Source: Erodium maritimum (lineage: Eukaryota > Streptophyta > Magnoliopsida > Geraniales > Geraniaceae). From it: a stretch of 64,000 nucleotides of DNA. A program made the translations under genes and the position numbers. Shown here in pieces: positions 12,557-25,100 of this stretch. How positions within the stretch are numbered: the stretch's first letter is position 1; every line of letters begins with the position of its first letter. Location: contig OY997588.1 of assembly GCA_963921825.1 (NCBI GenBank), positions 85,457,064 through 85,521,063 on the forward strand. The letters run 5' to 3'. The notes beneath the pieces were generated by a model, which saw nothing but the letters and a program-made list of their open reading frames with translations, had not been told where the DNA came from and ran no database searches.

Positions 12557-12687
12557 AGCTAGTACATGCTTGGGGCCTTGACGGGACAAACACAATAAAT
12601 CTTAAACTAACATTAACGTCTATGACGTATTTTTTGAAGGCACCACTAGGGCAAACAGAAATTAAAGGGTACAGAATAGCACCACTG

Positions 12688-12900
12688 CTCAAGGTAGGGT
12701 CTGTGGACCACTGGGTCACCCGAGGGCGACACGTTTCTTCTACTGTAAAACCGAACATGTGGGTGTCAGAGCGACGATGGTAGACGTACTGACGAACACT
12801 ACTCAAGGTAGGGCCTGTAGACCGCTTGGTCTCCCGAAGGCGACACGTTTCTTCTGCTGTAGCACCGAACGTGTGGACGTCAGAACGATGATAGTAGATG
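12688..12900 (+). repeat. Tandem duplication, ~114-bp period
   Basis: CTCAAGGTAGGG at 12688 and again at 12802 begin two similar units. Both contain GGCGACACGTTTCTTCT and end near GTAGA. It lies within the minus-strand retroposon. Confidence 0.75.
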
Positions 12901-14131
12901 TAATTCAGGGATCCCTTCCCGCAAAATTCCTTGAATCCTTGGGTAGAAGCCCTGAACCTTCGCTCTCGAATCAGCATCCTTGCAATAAAGAACAACATAG
13001 GGAAAATAAAGTGAAACCAGATAATCATCGTACCCCAGAACTGTTAGAGATTGAGAAAAAAGCCTCGGTGGAGGAAACGGGGGCAGATACAATGATGGCG
13101 ACTTCCCTGGCAGTTGTAGAGGCTGCATGATCTGCGCTAGAGAAGCAGACGGCAACCACCAGAACGCGCCGCCCGGCAGGACACCCAGAGCAAGGTCATG
13201 GGAAACATGCGACAACCCCCGGAAGAGATTTTCGCAACCAGGAGAGCAGTGAAGGCCCCTAAGATGAGGAGGGGTGGGGCCAACATGTGAGGATGTGCGC
13301 CAGGACAGCGGAGAAGGACCAGACATTAGCCGGGAGAGGTAGCCGGAACCTAGACTTGTGACACGAGGGAGAACTTGTCCTTCGCTTGCAAGGTGCACGA
13401 CGACTGCCACAACAACGGGTTGTGGTGTAGTCGTCGTGCTCGAGATCCGGCTAGAGCTTCCAGGACAATATCAATGGATGCTCGAAATCCCGGTGGCGCA
13501 CTAGAGCATGACGACGGCTTCATGGAGGAAGGCGGCAGCATCATAGAGGAGGCTAGGGTTGAGAGGCCTCAAACCCTAGTAGAGAGGCTTATGGCTAAAT
13601 CCATACACACCTTTTTGTTGAATTTGTTAAATTCATATTTAATTAACAAAATAACAAATAAAATAGAAATAAAATAAATAAAATAAATTAATTAATATAT
13701 AAATGTTAAAAATACATAATTAATTAATTAATGCAATTAAATAACTAAATGGATAATGAAACTTGAAATTTCATTACAACTCGTCGTCATACATTTTTTA
13801 TCGAATTAGAAAACTGATTTTTTTTAAATAAAAACTGATTTTTTAAATTTAAAACTCAAATTTTAAATTAAAAACAGATTTTTTTAAATAAAAAAGTTTT
13901 TATATATTAAAAACTAATTTATATATAAAATGAAAAAAAGAAAAAAAAAAGGACGCGTGTCAATAGCAGAGAAGAGAAAGGAGAAGCACGAGGTAGCTTT
14001 TTGCCACGCACTCCGAACCTGCCCCCCGCGCCCCGCGTATTCGGCTCCCCACATCAATAGGAGCAAGAGGCAACTACCTCTTGGTCCCCCCCCCCCCCGC
14101 CTCATGCCCCTCCTCGATGTACATGCTCTTA

Positions 14132-15007
14132 GAGCATACACAATGACCACGCACCCGGATTCCGCGCCAGCGGTATCGTGGTTCGGAATTCGCACGATGT
14201 GGCATGCCTAAACCGTGGACCCCGGACCACGAACCTGCGGATCATGCGTCTGAGTGCAGCCCACGATGTCGAAAAAGGGATCGAGGTGCGCGGATGCACA
14301 ACTTTGTCGGCGCCCAAAGATTCTTTACACGTAATTTTTAAAAAGTAGTTTTTATTTTTTATTTATCTTTTGTTTTTTTATATTTCTTATTAATTATATA
14401 TTTAATTTTGATAAATATTCTTTTTTTTGTTAATTCTTTTTATTTTAAATTCTTTTATTAGTATATTTATTAACTATATTTTCAGATTTTAATAAATAAA
14501 TATTCATTTTTGTAATTTTATAAGTATTTTAAAATTCTCTTACTACTTTTTAAATATTCATGAATCTTTTTGTAAAAAAAGAAATAGTTTCTTATATGTT
14601 TTTATTTAATTTGGTTACGAGTAAAGAATTTCAAAAAAAAAAATTAACAATTTTTTGATGTACGAGTCATAAAATTAATATTTACCTCTGACAATCTTTA
14701 CAGACATCTCACTACTGTATTCAAGTTTAATTTTCATTCTAGTTAGTTTATTTATTTATTAATTAATTTTTTTCAATCTTATTTAGTATTTAGTTAATTA
14801 AATATGAATTTAACAAATCCAACAAAAGAATAATTAATTATCCAGACAACATTTCTGCAAACCATGATCTCCATTCCTACCCCCTTGATGTGGAACACTA
14901 TAAGTTTTAGGGGGCAGATCACCATTCATCCTAATTGGGACTGGGATCCTGAACCGGGTGCAGTGCACCTTACATCCTGCATCTTGCCCCATTTGATGTA
15001 CATTCTC
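14132..15007. mobile_element. Possible second Harbinger-type MITE, AT-rich interior
   Basis: TTA at 14129-14131 and TTA at 15008-15010 flank a segment beginning GAGCATACACAATGACC and ending TTTGATGTACATTCTC. The termini match only over the first bases, so this may be a MITE, or its right end may instead pair with 11348. The 14340-14860 interior is very AT-rich and has no ORF of note. Confidence 0.35.
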
Positions 15008-15755
15008 TTAATGAAATGGCCTCAAAATCCACATTCCTTTGCACCATGACCTCCCAACTTCTATTCATTTTAATTTGTTTTGGAAAAAATTCAATATAAC
15101 ACCTTATTAAATATTTACTTTCAAAATAATACCACGACATTATTTTTACAGTTTCATACCCAAACCAAACATTTACCAACATTTTCATACCCAACCGTCA
15201 GTTTCAATTAACTTTCCGTCCAAACTAAGTAAAAAGTCCATAATACCCCTAATTATCAGTCAAATTTTCAAAGACACGTCATCCAGAAGCCACAAGAACT
15301 ACAATTCATCATTCAAATCCACTGATCAACCACCACGGCTTCCTATACAATAAAGAATCATACTTAGTTCTAAACCAAATACACCATATTCTAGTCCCTA
15401 ACCAACGAGTTTGAAAATTAATTGAAATCATCAGATTGATAAACAAGTGAACAAGAAACAAAACTTTAAAACTCTAAATCCATTTGAATCCATATGAAGA
15501 GACAGAAACAATCTAGAGCAAAAACTAGACCAAAATCAAAAGAATCTGGGATTTGTAAAATATAGTTAGCCCATTCACCTCTCAAAACCGACGAGAATCA
15601 AAATCAAGAGATAGTTTGAGAACGGAACAACACGCTAAATCTAACTTCAAGGGAATGAGTCTAATGGGAACTGAAACATCCATAAAGACCAGATTATGAA
15701 GCCCACAAAAATAATCTGCTGAGATGTCCTTTAATGACCAAAAATACGTAAAAAA

Positions 15756-17665
15756 AATTTGATAAGCGAAAAGTTTTATTAGGCAAACGTTCTACAAGAA
15801 AAGTAAAACGATGCAAGAAAAACAATCCTAAAAGGACCTTTTCCCCAAACCGAATATGCATAAGCAAACTAAAAACAAAAACAGAACAAGGAGCAAACTA
15901 AACAGGGCCCCACCCTCCTTACCTACTTCCTATCTGGATTCAAGCACAGAAATCGGTTAGAAACCGAAACAGGAGTTAAATTTCCTGGATTCACTTCCGG
16001 AATAACCTCAATCTCGCTATCCTCGAAGTACTCCTCAACCTCAACCTGCTGTGGAGATTTAAAACCTGGAGAATTGGCAACAATCTTTTTCACAAATCGC
16101 TTGCTAAAGCTCCACGAACCTTCTTTACTTTGTTTAGCAATATCAATATTGAAACCTCTCTCAGGATCCCCTTTATCAGCCGATGTTTTGGCTCTTGTCT
16201 GGTAAAAAACAGTTGGAGGGGCTGTCTTTTTTGGCTGTCCTTTTTTTGGACGACCACGCTTCTTTGGCACCTCTACGAGAATAATTTCTTTACTCAAAAG
16301 AATGTCTTTCCACAGACTATCTTGTAAAACTTGAGTGTCTGAAACAGAGCCCACGCCGACTATCGGTCTCAGATCAGTGTCAATGCGTTTAAAAACATCA
16401 AAAAAGCTCGGGTCGTTGACCGACTTCTTGGAACCTGAGCCCAGATCAGCATATGAATCCTTGGTGACAACCTGGTCCATCCCACCTTCATGGGCTGCTA
16501 GATCTGATCCAGCAGCATCCATAACGTCTCCACTGTTCAAGCCCAACACAACCGGCCCTGGCTCTCTCACCCCTGACCCACGCTCAAGCCCAACATTCTT
16601 AAGCAGTACCGGCCCAAGCACGGTGTCTTCTTCCCCACTCTTTGCAGAGTCCTGTCGCGCTCACGTCTCTAAAACAGGAAACACTCACGTTTCTCCCAAA
16701 GGAAATCGATTTAAACCATCGGGGATCACGGGAACGGTGATTGCGGGCGTAGATACAGGAAGATCAGAATTTCCGTAACAGGTGATTCTGAAGATACAGA
16801 CGTGATTTTCTGAGGATTCAGAAGTCCAGAAAATCTCTCTCCCTGCGTCGGACTTGCAGACGATGCGCACCCAAGCTCAGGAGCACCGATTTCCGGCGAA
16901 GCTTGTCGGGGAAGATCCGCCCCCACCGTGCCAGAAGTAAAACCCATGATGCCCTGTTCCGCTGATAGTAAAACAGGGGCACGGGCATGCTGATCCAAAA
17001 CTGAATCTGGCCTAGCCATTGCTACCAAGAGGCTATAGCCGTTCAGGTTAAAACCATTGAGCACCTCTATCGCCTGTAAGGCCGACTCTTTGAGTTTAAA
17101 CTCTAAAAAACCAAAATATTGACCCTTACGATTCGGTTTCTTTAGAACCTGAACTGACAGCACTTCACCGAAGACTCCCAATGAGTTCCGTACCCAGTCC
17201 GGTGATGTAGCATAAGGCAGATTGTAAATGAAAACCTTACCTCCTTTATTGTCATCGACCACCGGCAGAGAAGGATTGACAACAGTTCCCTCGTGCATCA
17301 CCTTCTGAGCCTCAATTCCCACATGAAGTTTCGGCTGTGAGCTGAGCAACTCAACCTCATCTTCAATTCTATTCTCTGAAAAAGGCTCTATAGAATCTGG
17401 TACAGCCTGAACCTTGGCCGGGGTCGTTCGAGGCCGTGCTTTCTTGGTCGCAACCTTCTTGGCCGGAACTGTCTTCACCTTTGCCTTTGCGTGTGCCTTG
17501 GTAGAAGACGGAGCAGACACCTCCTCCCCCGCAGAACGAGCCATGATTTGAACATAAGAACCATAGCTAGACACTAATACCGAACAAAAATCTGTGAAGG
17601 AAATTGGCTTCCAACTCTGAGAGAGAACCATTAGTTCTATACTTTGTAAAAAAAATAATAATAAT
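15756..17665 (-). mobile_element. ORF1-only LINE derivative (RRM type) with TSD
   Basis: The element is flanked by AAAATACGTAAAAA near 15741-15754 and AAAATACGCAAAAA at 17666-17679, an imperfect TSD of about 14 bp. It contains one coding region (the ORF1 described separately) followed by only about 165 bp of 3' tail. That tail, read on the minus strand, has GGTTTGGGGAAAAGGTCC and CCTAATAAAACTTTTCGC. The same tail words occur in the element at 41482-42415. There is no ORF2 (endonuclease or reverse transcriptase) between the ORF1 stop and the tail. With TSDs at both ends, the ~1.9-kb unit appears to have moved as it stands. Confidence 0.7.
15923..17544 (-). pseudogene. LINE ORF1 with RRM domain and AT-hook, one frameshift
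   Basis: The ATG at 17542-17544 opens MARSAGEEVSAPSS and a Lys/Pro/Ala-rich basic tail (residues ~14-45). An RRM fold follows at residues ~102-178, with RNP2-like VFIYNLPYA (104-112) and RNP1-like QYFGFLEF (142-149). The frame breaks near 16730 and resumes one frame over. The C-terminal half carries KKRGRPKKGQPKK, an AT-hook-like nucleic-acid binding motif, and ends LCLNPDRK at a stop at 15923-15925. Plant L1-type LINEs have RRM-class ORF1 proteins that coat element RNA; I infer that role here. The ORF is long (about 540 codons) and mostly open, so decay is modest. A host RRM gene is an alternative, but the tail and TSD argue for a retroelement. Confidence 0.65.
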
Positions 17666-18067
17666 AAAATACGCAAAAATTTAATCACTACATTTAAGAA
17701 ATTTGAAATTAAATATGAAATCAAAACAAAATCCATAAAAGAAATCACTACAGAATCCGCGTTTGGAAGTGGATTTGTGGAGGAAGGAAAGGAAAGCCGG
17801 AGACGGGGAAGAACCCGACGAGGACCAAACCAAGCACATAACCCGTACTATAATGCCATGGAATATTGATGTAAAGGACGAAAGGGCAGGGCATTCTGTA
17901 GAGAACCTATAGGTATATTTAGAGCGGAAGCTCTCCACCGTTCTTTGGCGACCATTCTGTAGAGTGTGAGTGGTTTGGTGTGGGCTGAGTGTTAGTATAG
18001 AGAGTTTCAATAGGTTAAATGTGCTTTTATATAAGGGTTTTTTTGGTCATTTTTTAATAATAAAAAA

Positions 18068-18086
18068 TCATGTGCGAAGCACATGA
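18068..18086. other. Short perfect hairpin
   Basis: TCATGTGC, loop GAA, GCACATGA. It lies just inside the right inverted end of the 15147-18170 element. It resembles terminal hairpins of plant transposons, but no Helitron CTRR end follows. Confidence 0.5.
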
Positions 18087-18170
18087 CTATTTTCCATCCA
18101 AAACTAACAGAAAGTTAACGGCTGGGCATGAAAGTGTTGGTAAATATTTGGTTTGGGTATGAAACTGCAA

Positions 18171-18935
18171 CAATGATTTAGATTATAGATATATAGGGAT
18201 GATTAGTAAATTTTATTGGTTTATTGAGCGATATAGAAACGTTTCTAGGATAGGTGTCCGGTTTGGGAAATTTAGCCAAGTGAAGAGTTGTGATAGACGG
18301 GTTGTGTTGTACGGTATCGATCGAGATATTATATGTGTTATTTGAATGTACATTATGGTTGAATATGTCTCTATCGGTCAAATATGTGCGGTATTCAACA
18401 GATGCATCGTAATTAATGATTATATAAGTTTGATTTGATATCTTCTTATTTTTAGGTATAGATGTGATCATGTAATAATAATGAGAGGTTTACATTAAGA
18501 TAGTACATAATGATACGTACTTGTTTTTGTTAAATATGAATAGTGCATTGCACAATGGCATACAACGACAAGTTACACTTTGACCTCAGGGTAGAGCATC
18601 GTTGAGGACGCAGAGGACAAGGTATTGTCCCGAAGAATAGCAAGAACACCCGTTTTCATATGGGGGTTCCACCTGATAGGGGTTCTTCTTCTTATCAACC
18701 TGGTCCATATATCCAGCCTTAGCCTAAGGTCATTTTGCTAATTCCCTTATAGGAGGAAGAAAAAAAAGAAAGAACAAGAGCATGATGTAGTAATAACTGA
18801 ATTGTTCAAGGAGTTTGGACATATAATAGAGGAAGAAAAAAAATGGAATCAGCAAAGAAGAAGAGCAGCAACGGGATGGGGTAATTGCTGGATTATTCAA
18901 GAAGTTGAACAACAAATGGAGAATGATCGACTGTG

Positions 18936-18985
<50 letters not shown>

Positions 18986-19012
18986 GACTTGGAATGACTT
19001 TCTTGTTATGTA
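18171..19012. other. Spacer with a Glu/Lys-rich coding remnant
   Basis: Nothing is recognised from 18171 to about 18540. From about 18750 to 18935 the plus strand reads open as EQEHDVVITELFKEFGHII and on to EVEQQMENDRL before a stop. This looks like the charged C-terminal end of a transposon-associated protein, but I cannot name it. It runs directly into the ATT microsatellite. Confidence 0.3.
18936..18985 (+). repeat. (ATT)n microsatellite
   Basis: About 16 uninterrupted ATT units, followed by ATGACTTGG. Confidence 0.95.
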
Positions 19013-19022
19013 TGACTATTAT

Positions 19023-20354
19023 GAGGAGAAATCTAATAAAAACTCCTCTTATCCTAAAAACTGTGTGAACCAATCCTAGCCATACACTTTTAAGATCCAA
19101 TATTCATCATAATGCCACATCATCACCCCAATTCTAGCCAAAACTAGCACCACTTTCTTCATTTCTTACACAAGCAATGACATAATTGTAATAGCATGGT
19201 GCCATGTGGACAAGTATAGATTTTTTTCTTCAACAATTCACTAATTTAATCATTCCCGCTTTGTTTCAACTCCGATTAGCTTCAAAGTTGCACCAATATT
19301 TTTCTGTTTCCAAGGGTTTTAAATCAAGATCAGTCATGAATATATTTTGAAGCACGAAAATAAAAAAAGTTATATTGAGGTGATAAAAATAATGTTCAAT
19401 GTTGATAAATTTTCACTAATAATTTTTTTATATCGGGGTATCTAACTAGTGCTAAATGTTGATAAAAACCATGTAATGAGGTGATAAAAAACAATAATGA
19501 GGTGATAAAGACGTGTACAAATTTGATAACAAGTGCGATAAAATAGAGTGTGTTGATAAAAAAAACATGTGATAGGGTGATAAAACACATGTAATTTAGT
19601 GATAAACATAGTGTTTAATGTTGATAAAATTAGTGCTTAGTGTTCATAAAAAAACATGTGATGAGGTGATAAAAATCATGTTCGGTTTTGGAAAATGAGG
19701 TGATAAAACTACTATTCAGTGTGATAAAACCAGTGTAAAGTGTTGATAAAAAGTTCCCAGATATAAATTTTTTTAAATCATCCCCGGAATAATTTATTTT
19801 TTTCTTGCTTTAAAACACATTCACCACTGATATTGACAGAAAGCCCTTAAAAAACGAAGATATTAGCAAGTTTGAAGCCAATCGGAGTTTAAACGAAGCA
19901 GAAAAAATTAAATCATGTTTAGTTTTGAAAAATGAGGTATAAACCTAGTGTCCAGAGTTGATAAAACCAGTGTAAAGTGTTGATAAAACCAGTGTAAAGT
20001 GTTGATAAAAATTACCCAGATATAATTTTTTTTAAATCATCCCCAAAGTAATTTTTTTTCGTGCTTCAAAATATATTCATGATTGATCTTGATAGAAATC
20101 CCTTGAAAAAACAAAAATATTGGCGCAAGTTTGAAGCCAATCGGATTTCAAACAAAGCGGAAAAAATTAAATTTGTGAATTGGTAAAAAAAATATAACAG
20201 TTTTACCAAAAAAACCCCTACAACTGACCAAAAAAATGCTGTTTTTTCAGTCAACAACTCAATTGGATCCCATCCATGCATTGTTAAATTGGATGGCTTG
20301 GATTGGTTCACACGGTTTTTACGTTAAGAGGTGGTTTCTATTTGATTTCTTCTC
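19023..20354 (-). mobile_element. Family X Mutator-like non-autonomous element, copy 1
   Basis: The ends are GAGGAGAAATC at 19023 and the inverted GATTTCTTCTC at 20344-20354. The inverted similarity continues about 55 bp through the GTGTGAACCAATCC block. The flanks TGACTATTAT (19013-19022) and TGACTAGTAT (20355-20364) are an imperfect 10-bp TSD, as expected for Mutator-like transposition. The interior has no ORF. It holds repeated TTGATAAAA / GGTGATAAAA motifs (19380-19760, 19930-20010). Compared with the copies at 52887 and 57440 it is inverted and lacks a nested LTR, so it shows the uninterrupted 1.33-kb form. Confidence 0.82.
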
Positions 20355-20765
20355 TGACTAGTATTATGACTTGTACAATGACTTTATTATGTATGTATGA
20401 GTTTATTGTTGTAGTTTTTATTTGTGTGGTCCCTCGCGATTAAGAATTTGGGTACTTAGTTCATGTCTGTAGTTGGGGGTCAATGTCGTCTTACATTTAT
20501 GGTCTATCGATATCCAAGATATATTTGAGCCTTTATCAGCGGGTATTGTAAAGGATCTGACCGTTGCAGTGTAGAAAGGGACAAGTGTATATCGATGGGT
20601 ATATTTTGTGTATCGATCGAGAAATAGAGTGTTTTGTGTTGTCTTTAATGGCAAGCTTTTATGTTGGGATTTCTGTCTATCACACACACACACTAACTGG
20701 ACCGGAGGGATGGATGGAGGAGAATAAATTCCTTCTCACCTACCTAGATACACTACACACTACGC

Positions 20766-20840
20766 TACACTACACTACACTACACTACACTACACTACAC
20801 TACACTACACTACACTACACTACACTACACTACACTACAC
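20766..20840 (+). repeat. (CTACA)n microsatellite
   Basis: About 15 pure pentamers follow two imperfect ones. The ORF that crosses it (LHYTTLHYTT repeats) is an artefact. Confidence 0.95.
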
Positions 20841-21457
20841 GTGACTACACAGTCACTACAATACTACATACACACATATTCCACTATTTCCCCCCATAAA
20901 TAAGCATATTCCCCCTCTTCACATCATCTTGTCACTAAACAGAACTCATCTAATCTTGTGCTTATCATCTTCATTCATTCACCTGTTATACCCACCGCTG
21001 AAATAATGGCCCAAGACCTAGAACATTAGAGGAGGGTTCTAAAATTTCAGAATATGAAGACTAGTCTACTTATGATACAAGTGAGTGCGGTTTAGATTAT
21101 GGAAGACCTGAGGACGGTGGACAAATCGGAATGGACAAGCCTTGAGCAGAGAAATGCGGATGAACTCATAGAGAAACTTCTTGTCCTTCAAGACTTCATA
21201 GTGTCATTCACAACATCGGAATGAATAAAGGGCGATCGAGCAAGTTTGTTTGTATTTTATCGAAAAGTAGACCACAATTTTCAAGTATGTGTGGGTCTTT
21301 ATTGTAATAAGTAGGGTTGACGTGTAATGAACGAATGTTCAATATGTGTAATGAATGAAACATTGTAATGAATGTTTAATATTTAGTTGCATATGATTAT
21401 CATTTTAGAGAATGACTAGTGTATCTCGATGTTTTTTGTGTTGAAAGGTTCTTGATA

Positions 21458-21499
21458 TGTTTCTCGATCGTCCAAGAACTCACAGACGATCGAGAAACA
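21458..21499. other. Perfect 15-bp stem hairpin with GATC core
   Basis: TGTTTCTCGATCGTC at 21458-21472 and its exact complement GACGATCGAGAAACA at 21485-21499 enclose a 12-nt loop. More CTCGATC words lie nearby (about 21426 and 21545). Its role is unknown. Confidence 0.8.
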
Positions 21500-21660
21500 C
21501 ACATGTATATCTTATATGGTAAACATGTTGAAATGATTATGATTTTCTCGATCAGTCCTTCTTTATTTGACCGTGGTATTGAAAATACAGTGATTTTTAA
21601 ATAGACACTGTTCTGAGGCCATCGTACCAGGTTACTTAGCCTTATCAAGAGCTAGTGCCA

Positions 21661-22121
21661 TTTTTTTTAAAGGATAAAATTATTATTGCTCACTCAACCA
21701 TTGGTTACAAGAAGAAACCTAAGGCTAGATATCATAATTGACCTCTGAAAACAAACATCAAGAACAACAAATAAAAACACGAAACAGAATAGGAGCTCCC
21801 GACCCAAAAATCACTTGGGAATCTTGACCAAGCTACCCTTTAGGCACTAGGCTGGATTAGAAGCCTAATATGAGAATGAGACTCATTTTCCAGCAAATTA
21901 GCATACCACGCCAGCCCATAAGAAAAATGTTGCACTTTCATCACTACCGTGTCAATTCCACACATTTGTTTTTCGAACAGAGCAGAATTACACAACAGCC
22001 ATAAATACCAAATACCCTGTTTGCTCCCAAGCTACCCTCCATCGCTTGCTTACCAAGCCTTTCCAACAACATAATAAAGCTCAAACCGTTCCACGCATAA
22101 CCCATCTGACCCCCCACCACA
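21661..22121 (-). pseudogene. LINE-1 block 4: end of zf-RVT region, 3' tail and poly(A)
   Basis: The minus strand reads GYAWNGLSFIMLLERLGKQA and ANRVFGIYGCC, then CSKNKCVELTR, matching the tryptophan- and RN-containing end of plant LINE ORF2. Non-coding tail and the T-tract (poly(A) on the minus strand) follow at 21661-21668. Confidence 0.7.
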
Positions 22122-25100
22122 TGTAATAACCACTCCCGGTCAACGCCAGTCAAATCTGCGAAAAACAGGAAAATTTAAATATTTTCAGCAGACACTTGAT
22201 TGAACCTAAATTTGACCCTGAGGGTCATACCGGACTTAAATTGACCCCGATATCGACCAAAGTGAGTTCCGGGGGACTCAGGGCAACTTTCTGATCAATT
22301 TGGGAAATGTTGACTTTTCACTGGAAAAGTCAACCGAGCGACGTTTTGGTCCATTCGAGGACCGTTTTGGGTCCAAAAAGCTTAGCCGTCGTCGCAGCGG
22401 TCTTAGTTGAGCCGTTTCCTTGTAGCCCGTCAAGTTTCGTAATTTCTTGGAAAAAGTGCCCGTTCGGGGCCCGAAACATCTGAATTTCGCGAATCTGATT
22501 GGAAAATATCTAGTAGATAGTTTTCAAAAATGTGTGGGACCCACCTTGCCACCTGTCAAACAAGTGGTGGTGTTAGGTTTTGGGACAAGACAAGACAAGA
22601 CTTTGATGGTTAGTTTTGCTTTTTAAAGTGTTATTTTTTTTAATAAAACAAAAGGGAAATAAGATGATACACGTCCATTTCAAAAAAAGAAGAAGAAAAG
22701 GGTAGGTTTTAGAGAGAGAAAATGAGTTAGGAGAAAAGGAGAGAAAAGAGAAGAGGCTTGGGGAATTTGTGACGTTTCTCGATCATCCGACCGGTGGATC
22801 GTCTCAACGATAGAAGAATCGAGTTCGCACCGTCATTCTCTACGGTGAGCACCTAACCGATTTTCGTTTTCGAAAGTTCTAATTTTAGGTTTTGAGTTTA
22901 AACGATTCAAATATGGTTGGGTTTTGTTTAAGTTTGGTTTAAAGATGATTGGTTGAGGTTTGGAGTTCGTTAGGAACGTTTTGGGGCGAAAAGGGAATTT
23001 TTCCCATTGTGGCCATGTGGGGCCCACGTGCCCGGGTATCAGGTTTTTGTGTTCGGGTGGTTTAGAACGTTCCCTGGATCATTAATCCACAACCGGATCG
23101 AAATTTGGAATTAAATTGCAAAAGTTGCATTTATCGGGTTTAGAAACTTTAAACGCTAATTAATTGACTCGGAAGTCGGAATTCGATTCCGTCGAGTGCC
23201 TTGGGACCCTTGAATTATTCTAAGACCGTATAAACGAAAACGGGAATTTTTGGAGCCCCGGAAGGGCATTTACAAAACCCGGGCAGATTCGCCATGTCGG
23301 GCAAATCGGGCCTTTTCGGGTCCAATATCGACAATGTCGAGTAATTGGAGAGTTTGGGAGTGATCGACATTGTTGGGGTTACTTTTGGGCGTCAGGTTTA
23401 TTAAAATTCAGCATTATGCCTGCAAGCTTAAAAGCGTTTAAAATTGTGTTCTTTTAGATCGTGCTGCGGACCGGGGCCAAGGAAAGCTAGGCGAGTGACG
23501 GAGATCACGCCGGGGCTTATTTGGGCACTTTTGGAGAACATGCACGAGGTAGGGAAAAGTAGCCGGATTTCGGCCCTGACTAGGGAAAGTTAACAGTAGA
23601 AATGCATGTGACACTGGGTTGTCGTGGGTTAAGTGAGTTATCGAATATTAGAAAGGCATGATACGGGAACGTAGCGAATATTGGAAATGCATGTGACACT
23701 TAGTAGTGTCGTAGGAGCAGAGAACTTAGCGATATTGGAATTACTGGAGGCATATGACCATGCCTGGAGGTTGATTGTGAACTTATCGGTACTAGGAGTA
23801 CTGGAGGCATATGACCTTGCCCGGAGGTTGATTGTTTAATTTATGTCTTGGGTGGCCATGAGAGCCCGTGTATTATTGTTGGTGTCTTGGGTGGCCATGA
23901 GAGCCCGTACTTTACTGTTGTGTCTTGGGTGGCCATGAGTGCCCGTGGGGTTGTCGAACCCGTGTCTTTATTTTTGGTGTGCCTTGGGAGGCCATGAGTG
24001 CCCGTGGGGTTGTTGAACCCGTATTGTTACTGTCGATGTATCTTGGGTGGCCATGAGTGCCCGTGGGGTTGTTGAGCCCGTGAGTTATGGTTGTTGTGTC
24101 TTGGGAGGCCGTGAGTGCCCGTGGGGTTGTTGAGCCCTTGAGTTATGGTTGGTGTGTCTTGGGAGGCCATGACTGCCCGTGGGGTTGTTGAGCCCGTGAG
24201 TTATGGTTGGTGTGTCTTGGGAGGCCGTGCGTGCCTGTGGGGTTGTTGAGCCCGTGAGTTACTGTTGGTGTGTCTTTGGTGGCCATGAGTGCTCGTGGGG
24301 TTGTTGAGCCCGTGAGTTACTATTGGTGTGTCTTGGGTGGCCATGAGTGCCCGTGGGGTTGTTGAGCCCCTGAGTTATGGTGGGTGTGTCTTGGGAGGCC
24401 GTGAGTGCCCGTGGGGTTGTTGAGTCCGTGTTTTACTATTGGTGTCTTGGGTGGCCATGAGTGCATGTGGAGTGCTGAACCTGTGTTGTTGCTGCTTGTT
24501 GAACTTTGCTTGTGATTGTGATTGTGCTTGCCCGAGGTTAGTGACCCGACTGTGTGTCGGGAAGTGGTGTGGACTTTGGCTGGCTTACCTGACAGGGATC
24601 GGTAAGTTTCGAGCGTTCTTTGGTTGGCCTGACCGAGTTCGAGTCTCGAGAGGTTGCGAGCGTTCTTTGGCTGGCTTGACCGAGTTCGAGTCTCGGGAAG
24701 TTGCGAGCGTTCTTTGGCTATCCTGACCGAGTTCGAGTCTCGGGAGGTTGTGAGAGTGTTTAGGCAATGAGAGGGCAGCTCCCCTTCCGACTAGCTATCG
24801 GAAAAGCAGCGCTGTATATATCGCCAACAGGTCGACCGCCTGGAGCCTGACAGGGATCGGCAAAGCGCGTGGGGCAGGCTCGAGCCCAGCCGGTTAGCAA
24901 CCGGCACTGAGCAGCTGACAGGAGTGCGATCCTTTGTGATCTTGTTTAGTGTGCGATCCTTTGTGATCTTGGGTGTTGCGTGGTGGTCTGTCGTGTCTTT
25001 GGAGGAGGTCGTCAATCGTTGTGTCGGGTCTACCTTACGTGTCCGAGTGTTGAGTCGGCTGAGGAAAGTATCAGTGTGTGGGTGTCGATCGGGTTACTTG

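Larger units (their letters stand above)
11523..13611 (-). mobile_element. Non-coding LINE-derived retroposon with 15-bp TSD
   Basis: A T-tract at 11523-11529 (poly(A) on the minus strand) is preceded by TTTTTGCTGAATTTG at 11508-11522. The same 15-mer with one change (TTTTTGTTGAATTTG) is at 13612-13626, so this is a complete insertion with TSD. Its 3' tail reads AATGGAATACGAATTGCAC before the A-run, in the style of plant L1 tails. Its 5' end is rich in AACCCTAG and GC, like a LINE leader. No reverse transcriptase or ORF1 motif is visible. A second retroposon is nested inside it (11569-12556). Its unit between 12688 and 12900 is a tandem duplication of about 114 bp. Confidence 0.7.
11348..14128. 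mobile_element. Harbinger-type element with inverted ends, filled by nested retroposons
   Basis: The left end is GAGCATGTACATC at 11348 and the right end is GATGTACATGCTC at 14116-14128, a perfect 13-bp inverted pair that continues imperfectly into G-rich sequence. The flanking trinucleotides are CTA on the left and TTA on the right, close to the TWA target of PIF/Harbinger transposons. There is no transposase inside. Most of the length is the nested retroposon at 11523-13611, so the original element was under 0.7 kb, the size of a MITE. A further copy of this end (GAGAATGTACATC) lies at 15007, so the exact pairing of ends is uncertain. Confidence 0.5.
15147..18170. mobile_element. DNA element with ~70-bp terminal inverted repeats, class unclear
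   Basis: CAGTTTCATACCCAAACC at about 15149 is found inverted at 18152-18170 (GGTTTGGGTATGAAACTG). The similarity runs for about 65-75 bp on both sides and includes ATTTACCAACA and CATACCCAACCG. The space between is about 3 kb, of which 1.9 kb is a nested LINE derivative (15756-17665). The rest has no recognisable transposase. I could not fix a TSD. It is probably a non-autonomous Mutator-like or similar element. Confidence 0.5.
20365..21660. other. Spacer with a microsatellite, a broken coding remnant and a hairpin
   Basis: From 20365 to 20700 there is no gene, only scattered TATCGATCGAGA-type words. A CTACA microsatellite lies at 20766-20840. Around 21000-21225 the plus strand shows a broken coding stretch (TVDKSEWTSLEQRNADELIEK, with in-frame stops upstream), which I do not recognise. 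From 21240 to 21660 nothing is coding; there is a hairpin at 21458-21499. Confidence 0.35.

Noticed and set aside
18060-18170. Possible Helitron 3' end (hairpin)
   Set aside because: There is no CTRR terminus after the hairpin, and the segment is part of a ~70-bp inverted repeat, which Helitrons lack.
20564-20899. Plus-strand ORF with LHYTT repeats
   Set aside because: It is translation of the CTACA microsatellite with no conserved flank.
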